Source of the DNA: Lachnospiraceae bacterium
Lineage (GTDB): Bacteria; Bacillota; Clostridia; Lachnospirales; Lachnospiraceae
NCBI GenBank assembly: GCA_910576385.1
Contig: CAJTIR010000002.1
Location: 62,001 to 126,000, forward strand
Direction of reading: 5' to 3'
Length of the DNA: 64,000 nucleotides
The notes beneath the pieces were generated by a model. It did no database searches and was not told the DNA's origin. It saw nothing but the letters and a program-made list of their open reading frames with translations. This document shows, piece by piece, positions 53,121 through 62,885 of this stretch. Made by a program: the position numbers and the translations under genes. Numbering within the stretch: position 1 is the stretch's first letter; every line of letters begins with the position of its first letter.

Positions 53121-53915
53121 TTATTTGCCATAACGCATGGTTTTGGTTCCATGATTGCCAAAAAAATTCTTTACAATCGTAATCATTTCCCATTTTTTAC
53201 TTGCCCATTTCACACTTTTATCAAGCTCCGTCTCTACAACCTCTACTTCTGATATCTTCAGATTATGGCAGAGCAGATAGACCATCAGCAAACGCTCAGA
53301 CAAAAAGCCAAAAATACGTTTCTGATAAGCGTCATAACCAGTAAGATCTGTTCTTCTCTCACATTCTTCCAGAATATCAAACAGCCAGGTACAGTATTGG
53401 TCAAAGATCTCTTTTTTGCATATCAGCATGTTAAAGGAAAATAAAAAACATTTGGACATCGCACAGTCAAAGCTCTCCAGATACTCTGGATATTTCTCCT
53501 CAATAATTGTGCGCAGCAGCGCCAAATCTTCCTTATTGTGAAACTCCTCAAACTGAACCTTGACATTTTTTTCAACCCATTGGCGCTTTGCCACAATGAT
53601 ATCACTATCCTTCAAGAAGGCTTTCGCCTCCTCCATAGAGAGCAGTTCTCCTGGTTTTCCAAAAAATCTGCGGTAATGAGTCAATCCCACAATATCTTCC
53701 CGCTGATTTTTCCATATCCAATACATACCTGTCAGCTCACAATAACTGCTGTTCTTTTGAGAAATATGCTGCCCGCAATCGTCAAAAACATAGCCCTTAA
53801 GTTCCTCTTTTTCCTCTGTGGTAAGCTTTTTTGCTCCCACAAAAAGTTTTTGGTAATGTTCCGGCAAGGATAGCTCTACCGGCTTGTGTGTCATCACATA
53901 AATTGCCAAATCCAA
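53121..53915 (-). CDS. DUF4422-family glycosyltransferase-like protein
   Basis: A protein of about 264 residues that starts at a TTG: either 53915 or, with better spacing from GGAGGAG, 53909. It opens with AIYVMTHK and continues with SYCELTGMYWIWKN, GLTHYRRFF and FSFNMLICKKEIFDQYC, the pattern of DUF4422 (PF14393). These proteins are found in capsule and exopolysaccharide loci and are thought to be glycosyltransferases. It lies 15 bases upstream of the 818-residue transferase gene. Confidence 0.85.
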   Translation of the reverse strand: MDLAIYVMTHKPVELSLPEHYQKLFVGAKKLTTEEKEELKGYVFDDCGQHISQKNSSYCELTGMYWIWKNQREDIVGLTHYRRFFGKPGELLSMEEAKAFLKDSDIIVAKRQWVEKNVKVQFEEFHNKEDLALLRTIIEEKYPEYLESFDCAMSKCFLFSFNMLICKKEIFDQYCTWLFDILEECERRTDLTGYDAYQKRIFGFLSERLLMVYLLCHNLKISEVEVVETELDKSVKWASKKWEMITIVKNFFGNHGTKTMRYGK

Positions 53916-53942
53916 CTCCTCCCTCTGTCCTTGTAGTAGCTG

Positions 53943-55595
53943 TCAATGTCTGTGAAACGTAAAATTTGCATCTCCCTCCCAGAGATTTGGATTATATGCC
54001 AAATCTCCGCGCCGCCATCCCTCTTCCCACCGCTTCTGCAGCTTGGAAAATTCTTCTGGCTTGATCTGATAATCTGTCTTACCATCTCTTCTACAGATCA
54101 CCTTTAACTTACTGTCCACGACCACATCATAACCGCATTCCCGCATCCTTGCAAAAAAGTCTACTTCTCTGGCCGGAAAGAATAGTTCTTCGTCAAATTT
54201 TCCTGCCTCTCTCCATGCCTCTCTGGAAAATAAAACAAAATCCAGTGATAAAGTGCTGACATTTTGTGGAATGTCGGCACGATGGCAGTAACCGCGGTAT
54301 ATTTCTGGTAGTCCCTCAAACAATGGATATACTTTGCCCTTTGCAGATACCACCATCCCACTGTGCATTGTCTTACGCTTTTTATTAAAGATTCTTCCTG
54401 AGACAGCACCTACACGCCGTTCCTGACAAAATCCCAACAACTCCTCCAGCCAGTTTTCCCCTTCTGGCTCCATTCCATCTCCCACCATCACAATATAATC
54501 TTCGCTTCTCTTTTCAATTTCCTTGTTATTTTGTTTTGGTGCATAGTGATAAGTTACTTTCGTCCTATTAGATACTTTCGTCATGCTTTTTAATTGCCAT
54601 AGCTGCTCCTGTTTGGCCACCAGAACCGCCACTTGCATCAGACGGTTGTTTGTATAGTTAATCCGATAGATTCCAAGATCCTTTGTCAAGGAAACTTTGG
54701 CCTGCACTCCCTGATTATTGAGATAATTCAAAATCGCTTTTTTTCCATTCTCATAAGCATAAAGCTTGGAACAGGGGTCATATGCGGTGGAAGCTGGATG
54801 AACCCGCCAATGGTAGAGTATTTTAGGAATATGATAAAATTTGGCCCCTTTTGCCCGACAACGCAATACAAACTCATGATCCTGCGCCCCATCATAGGCC
54901 GGATCCAAGCCCCCAGCCTTCTCCAGAATCTTCTTGGAAAACAACAAAAAATGACAGATATAATTATTTCTGCGCAGCAATTCTTCATTATAATCTGGCT
55001 TAAAATTGGGATCACAATAATACTCTGAATCTCCCACCAGTTTATCCTCATCCGAATAAAGCACATCTGGCCTGGGTGCAGCCTCATTTAATGCTTTTAT
55101 CATCTCATAGAGTGCGTTCGGTGTAAGTAAGTCATCATGATCTAACAAAGCTAAATATTCTCCATGTGCCATCGCAAAGCCACAATTTGTATTTTCTGAA
55201 ATCCCGCCATTTTTTTCCAATCGTCTATAGAGAATACGGGAATCCTTGTATTCTCGAACCACCGCTTCCACCCGGTCTGTACTGCTTCCATCCGCCAAAC
55301 ATAGTTCCAGATTTCCATAAGTCTGACACAAAACAGAGTCCAAAAGCTGACGCAAAAATTTTCCATCAGTCTCATAGGTTGGCACAATGATACTAATCAA
55401 AGGTTCATAGCCCCACGTTTCTTCCCTCTGTGCCTGCAATTTTGCCTGAGAAGGGAAATAACTACTGAGGCACTTCTGATATCTGCGGTCCCTGATCCGA
55501 AAATCGCACCATTCACAAAATCTATAATAAAAATCTCGCACTCCATACTGACGCAGCAAAGCCAGCGCCATACCTGCCTGTGTGATAAAATTCAT
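53943..55595 (-). CDS. GT2 glycosyltransferase with degenerate second domain
   Basis: A protein of 550 residues from the ATG at 55595 (AAAGGAG 7 bases upstream). The N-terminal GT2 domain is complete: ISIIVPTYETDG, LADGSS, LDHDDLL, YSDEDKL, GAQDHEFVLRC and KILYHWR. The second half matches the second GT2 domain of its neighbour 50649-53105 in its later part (GAVSGRIF, MHSGMVV) but lacks its opening PxxN and ENNS motifs, and NNDTE is replaced by GDGME. It likely has one active site; the second half may bind acceptor. Confidence 0.85.
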   Translation of the reverse strand: MNFITQAGMALALLRQYGVRDFYYRFCEWCDFRIRDRRYQKCLSSYFPSQAKLQAQREETWGYEPLISIIVPTYETDGKFLRQLLDSVLCQTYGNLELCLADGSSTDRVEAVVREYKDSRILYRRLEKNGGISENTNCGFAMAHGEYLALLDHDDLLTPNALYEMIKALNEAAPRPDVLYSDEDKLVGDSEYYCDPNFKPDYNEELLRRNNYICHFLLFSKKILEKAGGLDPAYDGAQDHEFVLRCRAKGAKFYHIPKILYHWRVHPASTAYDPCSKLYAYENGKKAILNYLNNQGVQAKVSLTKDLGIYRINYTNNRLMQVAVLVAKQEQLWQLKSMTKVSNRTKVTYHYAPKQNNKEIEKRSEDYIVMVGDGMEPEGENWLEELLGFCQERRVGAVSGRIFNKKRKTMHSGMVVSAKGKVYPLFEGLPEIYRGYCHRADIPQNVSTLSLDFVLFSREAWREAGKFDEELFFPAREVDFFARMRECGYDVVVDSKLKVICRRDGKTDYQIKPEEFSKLQKRWEEGWRRGDLAYNPNLWEGDANFTFHRH

Positions 55596-55639
55596 CCGCT
55601 TCTCCTTTCCAGCGTGCAAAATATTCCTGCAGACACACT

Positions 55640-57661
55640 TTAATGCCGAAACTTCTCAACAATGTGAGAAACTCGCGGAATGATATCCTCAAAACATTTT
55701 TCAAGAGACAACATTGCAGCCAAATTAAATAAGGGATATGCTGCACTGAGATACATATAGCTAATCGCCGGACAACTCTCCAAATGTGTGACTGCCACAC
55801 CTGCAAATAAAACCAACAGGCTCAGTCCAATCCCGGTGATCACCAGCCAGGCATTTACCGTTTCAAACTCTCTATGTTTCCATTTGATAACTGCAGATAT
55901 GGTAAATACTATATAAGCTGCTATACCTGCCCATGCCAACAGAAATCCCAAGCCGCGATAAATATGATAAATAAAATTACACCGTTTCACTGCCTGCTCT
56001 GCCGCCCTGTGATTACTCTGCAATTCTTGTTTTGAGAAATATCCATCCACACTGCCTACACATGTATCATCCTCCATATCCTCAAAACCTTCTCTGCCAA
56101 TTTGATTCCTTGAAACCTGTTTTGAACCCTCATAAGCTGCAAGATAAAAAATTGGTTTCTCTTCCTGCCCAGAATAATTCCATGTCACTTTAAAGCGGCT
56201 CTTTTCCGCTCCTTTGACCTCAGGATGTTTCCATCTCACATCCCTGCTCTTTTTAAATTTTAACTCATTGAGCTGTTTTCCCTGTGCATCTTCCACATAA
56301 ACTTTCAATTTATTCAAATCATATTGCGGATACAAAATCCAACCCACACAGTAATAATCTGTCTCCATATTGGCATAATACGCCCGCTCTCGAGTCAAAA
56401 TCTCAAATCCCTGACTTCCAATCATACTCTCCTCTGTCACCTCACAGACGTCTGAAAACATCTGCCGATGGCTAGCCACATAATTCCAGATCTCACCGAT
56501 TGTCGCAAACAATTCTTTCCGCTCTTCTGTAGTTGCCATATGATAAGAATCCAGAAATGATTTCTGTTTCAGCTTAATTTTACCTTCATCGACTGCCGCT
56601 GATAATTCTTCATATACTTTCTGATAGAAAGTATTAGCTGTCTGACAGTCGGTATAATATCCTGACCTTTGAAATGCCCGAACCAATGCCCAGCCAATCC
56701 AACCATCTTCTACATATCCATCTCCAGGATGGGTATCATAATCATCATATTTTCCCATCACTCGCTTTACCTTATGTTCTGTGGTTGCTAGTGTAGGAGA
56801 ATATTTACAGAGTTCCTGAAAGGTTTTCCAGGAAAGACTAACATTTTCTATAGACTCCTCTGTATCAATCCCAGTAAGAATCGACATTGCGGGGCCATAA
56901 TATGCAATTCCAGAAGCTCCATAAAACTTTACATTTACGGAATTTACCATAAAAGAAAAAAGCTGAATTCCCAAAATAGGAATCAATAACAAACATAATC
57001 TGGGAATCGCTTGGAGGACTTTCTTCTTTTTTATCACAATGACCGCCGCAACCAGCAAAACCGTCAATGTAAATGGCATTAACCAAATAGTATCGCTCTT
57101 CGTCTCCCAAAGATATCCTAAACTGCAGGCGGCAAGCGCTGCCCAGGCACAATTTCTGAGAAATGATTCCTCTGCTATTTCAAAGTAAAGATTTAACAGA
57201 CATGCAAAAATTAGAAGTGTCAATGCGGCCGCAAATGCATTGCGGTATACTCTCTGTCCACTCTGCACCGCTGTCATAATTGGGTGAAACAATGTAACAG
57301 CATAAATCACACACAATACCCACTTTTTTTTAACCACATGGCTGACTGCATACAGCATTATTAGAGCTGACACAATATACAACAGATTAGTTGCCAAAAA
57401 ATAAGGCAGATGCAGACGATTGATCACTGCAAGATAAACAGAAAAACCTATTTCCTTGGTAAATATATAACAGGAAAATGGACCTGTCCAATTTTCATTC
57501 GCAATATTGATGGCCCAATTTTCCATTAGTGCGTCATCACATGCCGCTGTCACCAGAGGGCAGATCACAAGCCCTTGTATCAATAACAGCTTTACCAACG
57601 ATAGGACCGTTAAGACTGCCCAAAACCAGTTTATCCTCTTTATCCATTGCTTTCTGCTCAT
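55640..57661 (-). CDS. Large polytopic membrane protein, GT-C-like
   Basis: A protein of 673 residues from the ATG at 57661 (AGAGGAG 9 bases upstream); the longer frame to 57745 would overlap the upstream gene. About ten membrane helices lie in residues 1-280 and 560-670, with a soluble outer region of about 270 residues between. The first outer loop has DDALMENWAINIA, an acidic motif as in GT-C enzymes. No named family recognised. A sugar transfer or ligation step outside the membrane is plausible, with the GT2-type polyprenyl enzyme upstream (57678-58832) supplying the donor. Confidence 0.7.
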   Translation of the reverse strand: MSRKQWIKRINWFWAVLTVLSLVKLLLIQGLVICPLVTAACDDALMENWAINIANENWTGPFSCYIFTKEIGFSVYLAVINRLHLPYFLATNLLYIVSALIMLYAVSHVVKKKWVLCVIYAVTLFHPIMTAVQSGQRVYRNAFAAALTLLIFACLLNLYFEIAEESFLRNCAWAALAACSLGYLWETKSDTIWLMPFTLTVLLVAAVIVIKKKKVLQAIPRLCLLLIPILGIQLFSFMVNSVNVKFYGASGIAYYGPAMSILTGIDTEESIENVSLSWKTFQELCKYSPTLATTEHKVKRVMGKYDDYDTHPGDGYVEDGWIGWALVRAFQRSGYYTDCQTANTFYQKVYEELSAAVDEGKIKLKQKSFLDSYHMATTEERKELFATIGEIWNYVASHRQMFSDVCEVTEESMIGSQGFEILTRERAYYANMETDYYCVGWILYPQYDLNKLKVYVEDAQGKQLNELKFKKSRDVRWKHPEVKGAEKSRFKVTWNYSGQEEKPIFYLAAYEGSKQVSRNQIGREGFEDMEDDTCVGSVDGYFSKQELQSNHRAAEQAVKRCNFIYHIYRGLGFLLAWAGIAAYIVFTISAVIKWKHREFETVNAWLVITGIGLSLLVLFAGVAVTHLESCPAISYMYLSAAYPLFNLAAMLSLEKCFEDIIPRVSHIVEKFRH

Positions 57662-57677
57662 TTGCACAGACTCCTCT

Positions 57678-58832
57678 CTACTTATGTTTGATGTGCAGAA
57701 TCCCGATGAAGAAGCTTGCAAAAATAATCTCAATGCCCACCACAATCAAAAGCATTGCTGGGATCGTAATTCGCATCATAACATCTGGCGATAAACCGCC
57801 AAAACCAGTATTCCCCCAAATACAGAAGGCTGCAATTGTCACAACCACACCTGCCAAAAACAACAGAACGCCGACAATCACACCTTTTTCTGTGGTAGTC
57901 TCTTCCAACCACCTGTCCAACTTACCCTCCGTGGGGATAAAACCTGTAACCTGAGCATAGGAGCGCACAAATAAAGAAAACATTACCAGATTCACTCCAA
58001 CCATCATTCCTGCCGCTGCATACATCAAAGTATGAACGCCGAGACCAACAGAACCAATCTGGATATTGCCAAAACTCAACACCACTGTCAACAGCAAACC
58101 CACGAAAAACAGAATTAGTCCTGGATACATAAACAGCCAATTCGGGCTGTGCATCAGTAAAAATTTCAAATGACGCCATCCATCGGACCAGCTTCGCAAA
58201 TGTGGGGCACGGGAACGCCCGTCTTTTTTCAGTGTGGTAGGCACCTCCGCAATCTTTAAATGATTTAAGGTCGCCTTCACCACCATCTCACTGGCATATT
58301 CCATACCAGTAGTCACCAGACCAAGACTTAAAATTGCCTCTCGGTTATATCCCCGCAGACCACAATGATAATCGCCAATCTTACATGGAAAGAACAAGCG
58401 TGCAATAAAGGAGAGTACCGGATTTCCCAGATAGCGGTGAAGCGGCGGCATAGCTCCTGGTTCAATCCCACCTAAAAAACGGTTTCCCATCACCAGATCG
58501 TAACCTTGCCGCAATTTCTCCACAAAGGGCATTAAATGCAGAAAGTCATAGCTGTCGTCTGCGTCTCCCATTATAACATATTTTCCAAGCGCATCATTAC
58601 AGCCTCCAATCAATGCCGCACCATAGCCTTTTTCTGGTACATTTACTACCCGTGCCCCATTCTCCCTGGCAATCTGCTGGGAACCATCGGTACTGCCATT
58701 ATCTGCAATCACGATTTCCCCACGGACGCCACTCTTTTCCAGAAAAGTTTTCGCCTTTCCTATGCAGACAGCCAGCGTCTCCGACTCATTGAGACAGGGC
58801 ATCAGTATTGTAAGTTCGTACTGTTCATTCAT
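57678..58832 (-). CDS. Dolichol-phosphate-mannose-synthase-like GT2 with membrane helices
   Basis: A protein of 384 residues. The GT2 domain shows LTILMPCLNESETL, DNGSTDGS, GDADDSYDF and GNRFLGG, then CGLRGYNR, as in DPM1/polyprenyl-phosphate sugar synthases. The last ~150 residues contain four membrane helices. It would load a sugar onto undecaprenyl phosphate. Upstream 58825-59652 overlaps it by 8 bases; the GT-C-like gene follows after 16 bases. Confidence 0.88.
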   Translation of the reverse strand: MNEQYELTILMPCLNESETLAVCIGKAKTFLEKSGVRGEIVIADNGSTDGSQQIARENGARVVNVPEKGYGAALIGGCNDALGKYVIMGDADDSYDFLHLMPFVEKLRQGYDLVMGNRFLGGIEPGAMPPLHRYLGNPVLSFIARLFFPCKIGDYHCGLRGYNREAILSLGLVTTGMEYASEMVVKATLNHLKIAEVPTTLKKDGRSRAPHLRSWSDGWRHLKFLLMHSPNWLFMYPGLILFFVGLLLTVVLSFGNIQIGSVGLGVHTLMYAAAGMMVGVNLVMFSLFVRSYAQVTGFIPTEGKLDRWLEETTTEKGVIVGVLLFLAGVVVTIAAFCIWGNTGFGGLSPDVMMRITIPAMLLIVVGIEIIFASFFIGILHIKHK

Positions 58833-59652
58833 TCTCCTTCTCCTTTATTTCTTCCATCGTGTTGGATTCTTCTCCTTTGATGTAAAATTTCATCAGAAAA
58901 CGCGCCATCCATATGGGCCAGAATTTTAGAAACATTTCATAATCCTCCTTCGCCCGCAGATTCCCATTATTGATACTGACTGAAGTCTCCGATTCTACAT
59001 GAATTCTGTGCCAAGTCAACGGCAGTTTCTGATAGACAAATTCCCCCTTTAACCTGGACAATAGTTCCCATGCCTGCCAATCAATATTACTCCTAAATCC
59101 TGGTATAAATACGGTGGCTGGCAAATGTTCCTTTATGTAGGTCACAGAAGGACAGGAAATTGGATTGCCCAAAGACAAAATCCGCCGGCGCACAAAACGG
59201 CTTCCATGCAGACCTTTCAGCCGCAGCGGAAGCAACATCAAGCGTTTGATCTTTAACAGCTTATTAGATGATACATTCTCTCCGTTTCTCAGCTCATTAT
59301 AATCTGTAAAATAGATCAGCGGATGTTTCGCTTGTTTAAGATCAGACAGCATCTTTTCCACATACTGCGGGTGGTATCTGTCATCTTGATGCGCCAATGT
59401 CACCAGACATGTCCTGCTGTGATGATAAGCAAAATTCCAGTCATCGGCAATTCCACAAGGTCCATGATTGACATAGAGCGGAATCTGGTACTCCTGTGCC
59501 AGATTCCGAATATAATCATTTTCTGTAGCAGTCGCCATAATAATATCAGTCGGTATTGTCTGATGTTTCAATGATTCAATACACTCCCGCAAAAATGGGC
59601 TTTCCTTGTAAGCACAAATTGCAAATGTGTGGTCTTTCGGTCCAAACTCCAT
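58825..59652 (-). CDS. GT2-like glycosyltransferase
   Basis: A protein of 275 residues from the ATG at 59652 (AGGAAGG 5-6 bases upstream). The open frame to 59868 is rejected because it overlaps rfbB by about 200 bases. It opens FAICAYKESPFLRECIESL; AHQDDRYHPQYV supplies the DD metal site. The usual DDGST stretch is replaced by ATATEND, which is unusual but seen in some GT2 branches. The tail is charged. Acceptor and donor unknown. Confidence 0.8.
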   Translation of the reverse strand: MEFGPKDHTFAICAYKESPFLRECIESLKHQTIPTDIIMATATENDYIRNLAQEYQIPLYVNHGPCGIADDWNFAYHHSRTCLVTLAHQDDRYHPQYVEKMLSDLKQAKHPLIYFTDYNELRNGENVSSNKLLKIKRLMLLPLRLKGLHGSRFVRRRILSLGNPISCPSVTYIKEHLPATVFIPGFRSNIDWQAWELLSRLKGEFVYQKLPLTWHRIHVESETSVSINNGNLRAKEDYEMFLKFWPIWMARFLMKFYIKGEESNTMEEIKEKENE

Positions 59653-59662
59653 AACGTCCTTC

Positions 59663-60745
59663 CTATTTATCCTGATACATCTCCTGATAATACTTCTGGT
59701 AATCTCCGCTGGTGACATTTTCCATCCAATCCTGATGTTCAAAATACCAGGCAATTGTCTTGCGAATTCCTTCCTTAAACATGGTTTCTGGCTCCCAGCC
59801 AATCTCTGCTTTAATCTTATCCGGTGCAATGGCATATCTTCTGTCATGACCTTTGCGGTCTTCCACATAAGTGATTAAATCCTTGCTCACCAGCTTTCTT
59901 CTGGGATCTTCTTCTGGGAGCATCTCTAACAACGTTTCCAAAATCGTGTTGATAATCTCAATATTCTGCTTTTCATTATGGCCGCCGATATTATATGTCT
60001 CGCCCAGCCTGCCCTTTTCCTGCACCATATCAATTCCTTTGGCATGGTCATCCACATACAGCCAGTCTCTGACATTTTTGCCATCACCATATACGGGAAG
60101 CTTCTTCCCCTGCAATGCATTATTGATAATCAATGGAATCAGTTTTTCTGGAAATTGATATGGCCCATAATTATTAGAACAGTTGGTAATATTCGCCGGA
60201 AAATGATAAGTGTCAATATATGCCTTTACCAAAAAATCAGAGCTTGCCTTACTTGCAGAATATGGGCTGTGCGGATCATATGCTGTGGTCTCATAGAAAT
60301 AACCGCCATCCTCCTCCAAAGAACCATAGACTTCATCCGTGGACACATGCAAAAATTTCTTGCCCTCTTTAAAAGTACCATCTTCTTGCTCCCAGGCTTC
60401 CTTGGCACAGTTTAACATAACTGCAGTTCCCAAAACATTTGTCTGCACAAATACTTCTGGTGTCCGTATACTGCGGTCTACATGGCTCTCTGCCGCAAAA
60501 TGTACTACCCTGTCAATATCATTCTCGGCAAAGATCTTGCGAATACCCTCTTTATCGCAGATATCTGCCTTGACAAATGTGTAATTATCTCGTCCTTCCA
60601 CGTCCTTTAAATTCTCAAGATTGCCAGCATATGTCAGCTTGTCCACATTGATAATACGAATCTGATCTTCATATTTGCGGAACATATACTGAATATAATT
60701 GGAACCAATAAATCCCGCTCCGCCTGTTACCAAATAAGTTCTCAT
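59663..60745 (-). CDS. rfbB: dTDP-glucose 4,6-dehydratase
   Basis: A protein of 360 residues with VTGGAGFIGSNY (NAD-binding), HFAAESHVDRSI, STDEVYG (catalytic Asp-Glu) and the YSASK active-site pair. It performs the second step of dTDP-L-rhamnose synthesis. AAAGGAG precedes the ATG. It follows rfbD by about 60 bases. Confidence 0.97.
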   Translation of the reverse strand: MRTYLVTGGAGFIGSNYIQYMFRKYEDQIRIINVDKLTYAGNLENLKDVEGRDNYTFVKADICDKEGIRKIFAENDIDRVVHFAAESHVDRSIRTPEVFVQTNVLGTAVMLNCAKEAWEQEDGTFKEGKKFLHVSTDEVYGSLEEDGGYFYETTAYDPHSPYSASKASSDFLVKAYIDTYHFPANITNCSNNYGPYQFPEKLIPLIINNALQGKKLPVYGDGKNVRDWLYVDDHAKGIDMVQEKGRLGETYNIGGHNEKQNIEIINTILETLLEMLPEEDPRRKLVSKDLITYVEDRKGHDRRYAIAPDKIKAEIGWEPETMFKEGIRKTIAWYFEHQDWMENVTSGDYQKYYQEMYQDK

Positions 60746-60804
60746 GATTTGTTCTCCTTTTTCTCAAGTTTGTATCATATTTTACTGTTACTCTGTTTCT
60801 CGTG

Positions 60805-61677
60805 CTAGTGCAGCGTATCCATATATTCTTTGAGGGCATCCTTCCAGTCTGCCATCCGAAAATCACATGTCAAACGAAGCATATAATTTTCAAGAATAGA
60901 ATATGCTGGTCTGGGGGCCTGGTTTGGATTGCGCCGACAATACTCTTCTGTTGACACCCGCTCTACTGCGGTATCTTTCCCTGCCAGTCGAAAAGTTTCT
61001 TTTGCAAGATCTGCCCAACTGCAGCTTCCCTCACAAGTGGCATGAAACAGTCCATAGTTTTCTGTAGGTTCCAAAAAATGTATCATTCTTGCCAGCTCTG
61101 CTGCACTGGTGGGACTGCCAACCTGGTCGTCTACCACTGTAACCTTATCGTGGCTTTCGGATAAACGCAGCATTGTTTTCACAAAATTCTTCCCATCTCC
61201 ATAAAGCCATGCAGTCCGCAAAATAAAATATTTATTTGCGAATGCCTTTACAAAATATTCTCCTTCCAGCTTTGTCTTGCCATAAGCACTATTTGGCCCG
61301 GGAGCGTCAAATTCTGTATAAGGCCTTGTCCCAGTTCCATCAAATACATAATCCGTAGATACATGTATTAGCTTTGCCCCTGTCTCAGAAGCAGCAATAC
61401 TTAAATTCCTTGCACCCAGAGCATTGATCTTATATGCGCTATCCCATTGTTGTTCACACAAGTCAACTGCAGTATGAGCGGCACAATTGATAATTACATC
61501 CGGTTTCGTCTCACGCACAAGGGCTAATACTTGCTCCACATCGGTGATATCAAGCGCTGTTACTCCTTCACCTGCTTGTACATCAGTATTGATAAATTCG
61601 GCCTCATCTTTCATATATTCCTGATTGATCGCCTTACCAAGCTGACCATTGCAGCCTGTCACCAAGATCTTCTTCAT
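60805..61677 (-). CDS. rfbD: dTDP-4-dehydrorhamnose reductase
   Basis: A protein of 290 residues with VTGCNGQLG, STDYVFDG, YGKTKLEGE (Tyr/Lys pair) and RTAWLYG, all typical of RmlD. It makes dTDP-L-rhamnose from the epimerised ketosugar. AGGAGG precedes the ATG. It sits between a rhamnosyltransferase-like GT2 and rfbB. Confidence 0.96.
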   Translation of the reverse strand: MKKILVTGCNGQLGKAINQEYMKDEAEFINTDVQAGEGVTALDITDVEQVLALVRETKPDVIINCAAHTAVDLCEQQWDSAYKINALGARNLSIAASETGAKLIHVSTDYVFDGTGTRPYTEFDAPGPNSAYGKTKLEGEYFVKAFANKYFILRTAWLYGDGKNFVKTMLRLSESHDKVTVVDDQVGSPTSAAELARMIHFLEPTENYGLFHATCEGSCSWADLAKETFRLAGKDTAVERVSTEEYCRRNPNQAPRPAYSILENYMLRLTCDFRMADWKDALKEYMDTLH

Positions 61678-61692
61678 TCCATTCTCCTCCTG

Positions 61693-62586
61693 TTATAACA
61701 TTCGATTGATTAAAAACAGTATGCGCATGACAATCTCATCCAATACACTCTGTCGATATATCTCTCGTTCCCACATAATTTTTATCCTGCCAGGGAAATC
61801 CTGTGCCGCAAGAATCCGCTGTATCAATGCATCTTTCCTACTATCACCCTGGTACAAATCGGCAAAATCCATAAGTTGTGCTTTTAATTTGCCATGATTC
61901 TGTTTTAGATATGCTGCTTTTGAACGTACCTCGCCCCAAAATCCCGGCCTGGCACCGACCACATTCTGTCCGTGCTGACGGTACTTGATATAAGCATGTT
62001 CATCAAAAATAACTGTTCCCACATAACAGGCAACCAGATAAGACCACCAATCATGTAAGATCGCATGATCTGGCAGTCTCTTTTTGATCATATCTGCTAA
62101 CTCTCGATTCATTACCGCGGTACATCCTGTACAGATACATTCTACCGCCGCATTTCCAAAACCCGGGTTTCGCTTCTTGTTATCCTGCTGATTCATAGGA
62201 TTGCCTGCGCTGTCTGTTAAAATTTTATTACTGCAATACAACACAGGCCCCTGTTTCTGACTCAGCTTAACAACCGCTGCCTCGATCTTTTGCTCCATCC
62301 AAATATCATCCTGGTCACAAAATGCCACATAATCTGCATCACTTTTTTTTAGTAGTTCAAAAAAGCTCCTGGCAACCCCACAATTTTCTTCCAGAAAAAT
62401 ATAGACATTTGAATACTTCTCACTATAATCTTTTAAGATTTCTCTGGTCTGGTCCCTTGAGCCATCGTCCCGTATCAAAATATCCAGGTTTTTCCAACTT
62501 TGATTCAAAATACTTTCTATCTGTTCCCGTAAAAACCGTTCTCCATTGTACGTTGACATCAGAACCTGTACCTTTTGTGATTCCAT
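61693..62586 (-). CDS. GT2 glycosyltransferase, rhamnosyltransferase-like
   Basis: A protein of 297 residues with VQVLMSTYNGERFLREQ, RDDGSRDQT, AFCDQDDIW and HDWWSYLVA. It resembles rhamnosyltransferases of streptococcal and Lachnospiraceae rhamnan loci and the 47284-48216 product. Placement 15 bases upstream of rfbD supports use of dTDP-rhamnose. AGGAG lies about 11 bases before the ATG. Confidence 0.88.
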   Translation of the reverse strand: MESQKVQVLMSTYNGERFLREQIESILNQSWKNLDILIRDDGSRDQTREILKDYSEKYSNVYIFLEENCGVARSFFELLKKSDADYVAFCDQDDIWMEQKIEAAVVKLSQKQGPVLYCSNKILTDSAGNPMNQQDNKKRNPGFGNAAVECICTGCTAVMNRELADMIKKRLPDHAILHDWWSYLVACYVGTVIFDEHAYIKYRQHGQNVVGARPGFWGEVRSKAAYLKQNHGKLKAQLMDFADLYQGDSRKDALIQRILAAQDFPGRIKIMWEREIYRQSVLDEIVMRILFLINRML

Positions 62587-62593
62587 CGGTAAT

Positions 62594-62857
62594 CTATTCT
62601 CCTAAGCCGCTTTCCACTGCCGCAATCACAGCTTTGAGCGCCTCCTCTTCGTCCTCTCCTTCACATACAAACTCAATGGTATCCCCTGACTTAATCGCAG
62701 CACCCAAAATACTCAATAAACTTTTGGCGTTGGATGATCCGCCTTTAAAATTAAACGTAATCAAAGATTTATACTTTGCTGCCTCATAACTTAAAATCCT
62801 GGCTGGACGTAAATGCAGCCCTGTAAGATTTTTGATCGTTACCTTCTGACTAACCAT
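62594..62857 (-). CDS. ptsH: HPr family phosphocarrier protein
   Basis: A protein of 87 residues from the ATG at 62857, 8 bases after GGAGG; a longer frame from a TTG has no spacing. It shows GLHLRPA with the phosphorylatable histidine, and NAKSLLS with the regulatory serine position. Both phosphorylation sites of HPr are therefore present, which argues against a Crh-type protein. It lies 28 bases after glmM and 7 before a glycosyltransferase gene, an unusual place for a sugar-transport regulator. It may be a second HPr. Confidence 0.92.
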   Translation of the reverse strand: MVSQKVTIKNLTGLHLRPARILSYEAAKYKSLITFNFKGGSSNAKSLLSILGAAIKSGDTIEFVCEGEDEEEALKAVIAAVESGLGE

Positions 62858-62885
62858 TTTTTGTTCCTCCAATACATTCCCGCCC

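Noticed and set aside
58825-59868. Longer start for the GT2-like gene (347 residues)
   Set aside because: The extra N-terminus lies wholly within rfbB in another frame; the ATG at 59652 has a good ribosome site and begins the GT2 fold.
62594-62872. HPr-like gene as a Crh regulator
   Set aside because: The active-site histidine in GLHLRPA is present; Crh lacks it.
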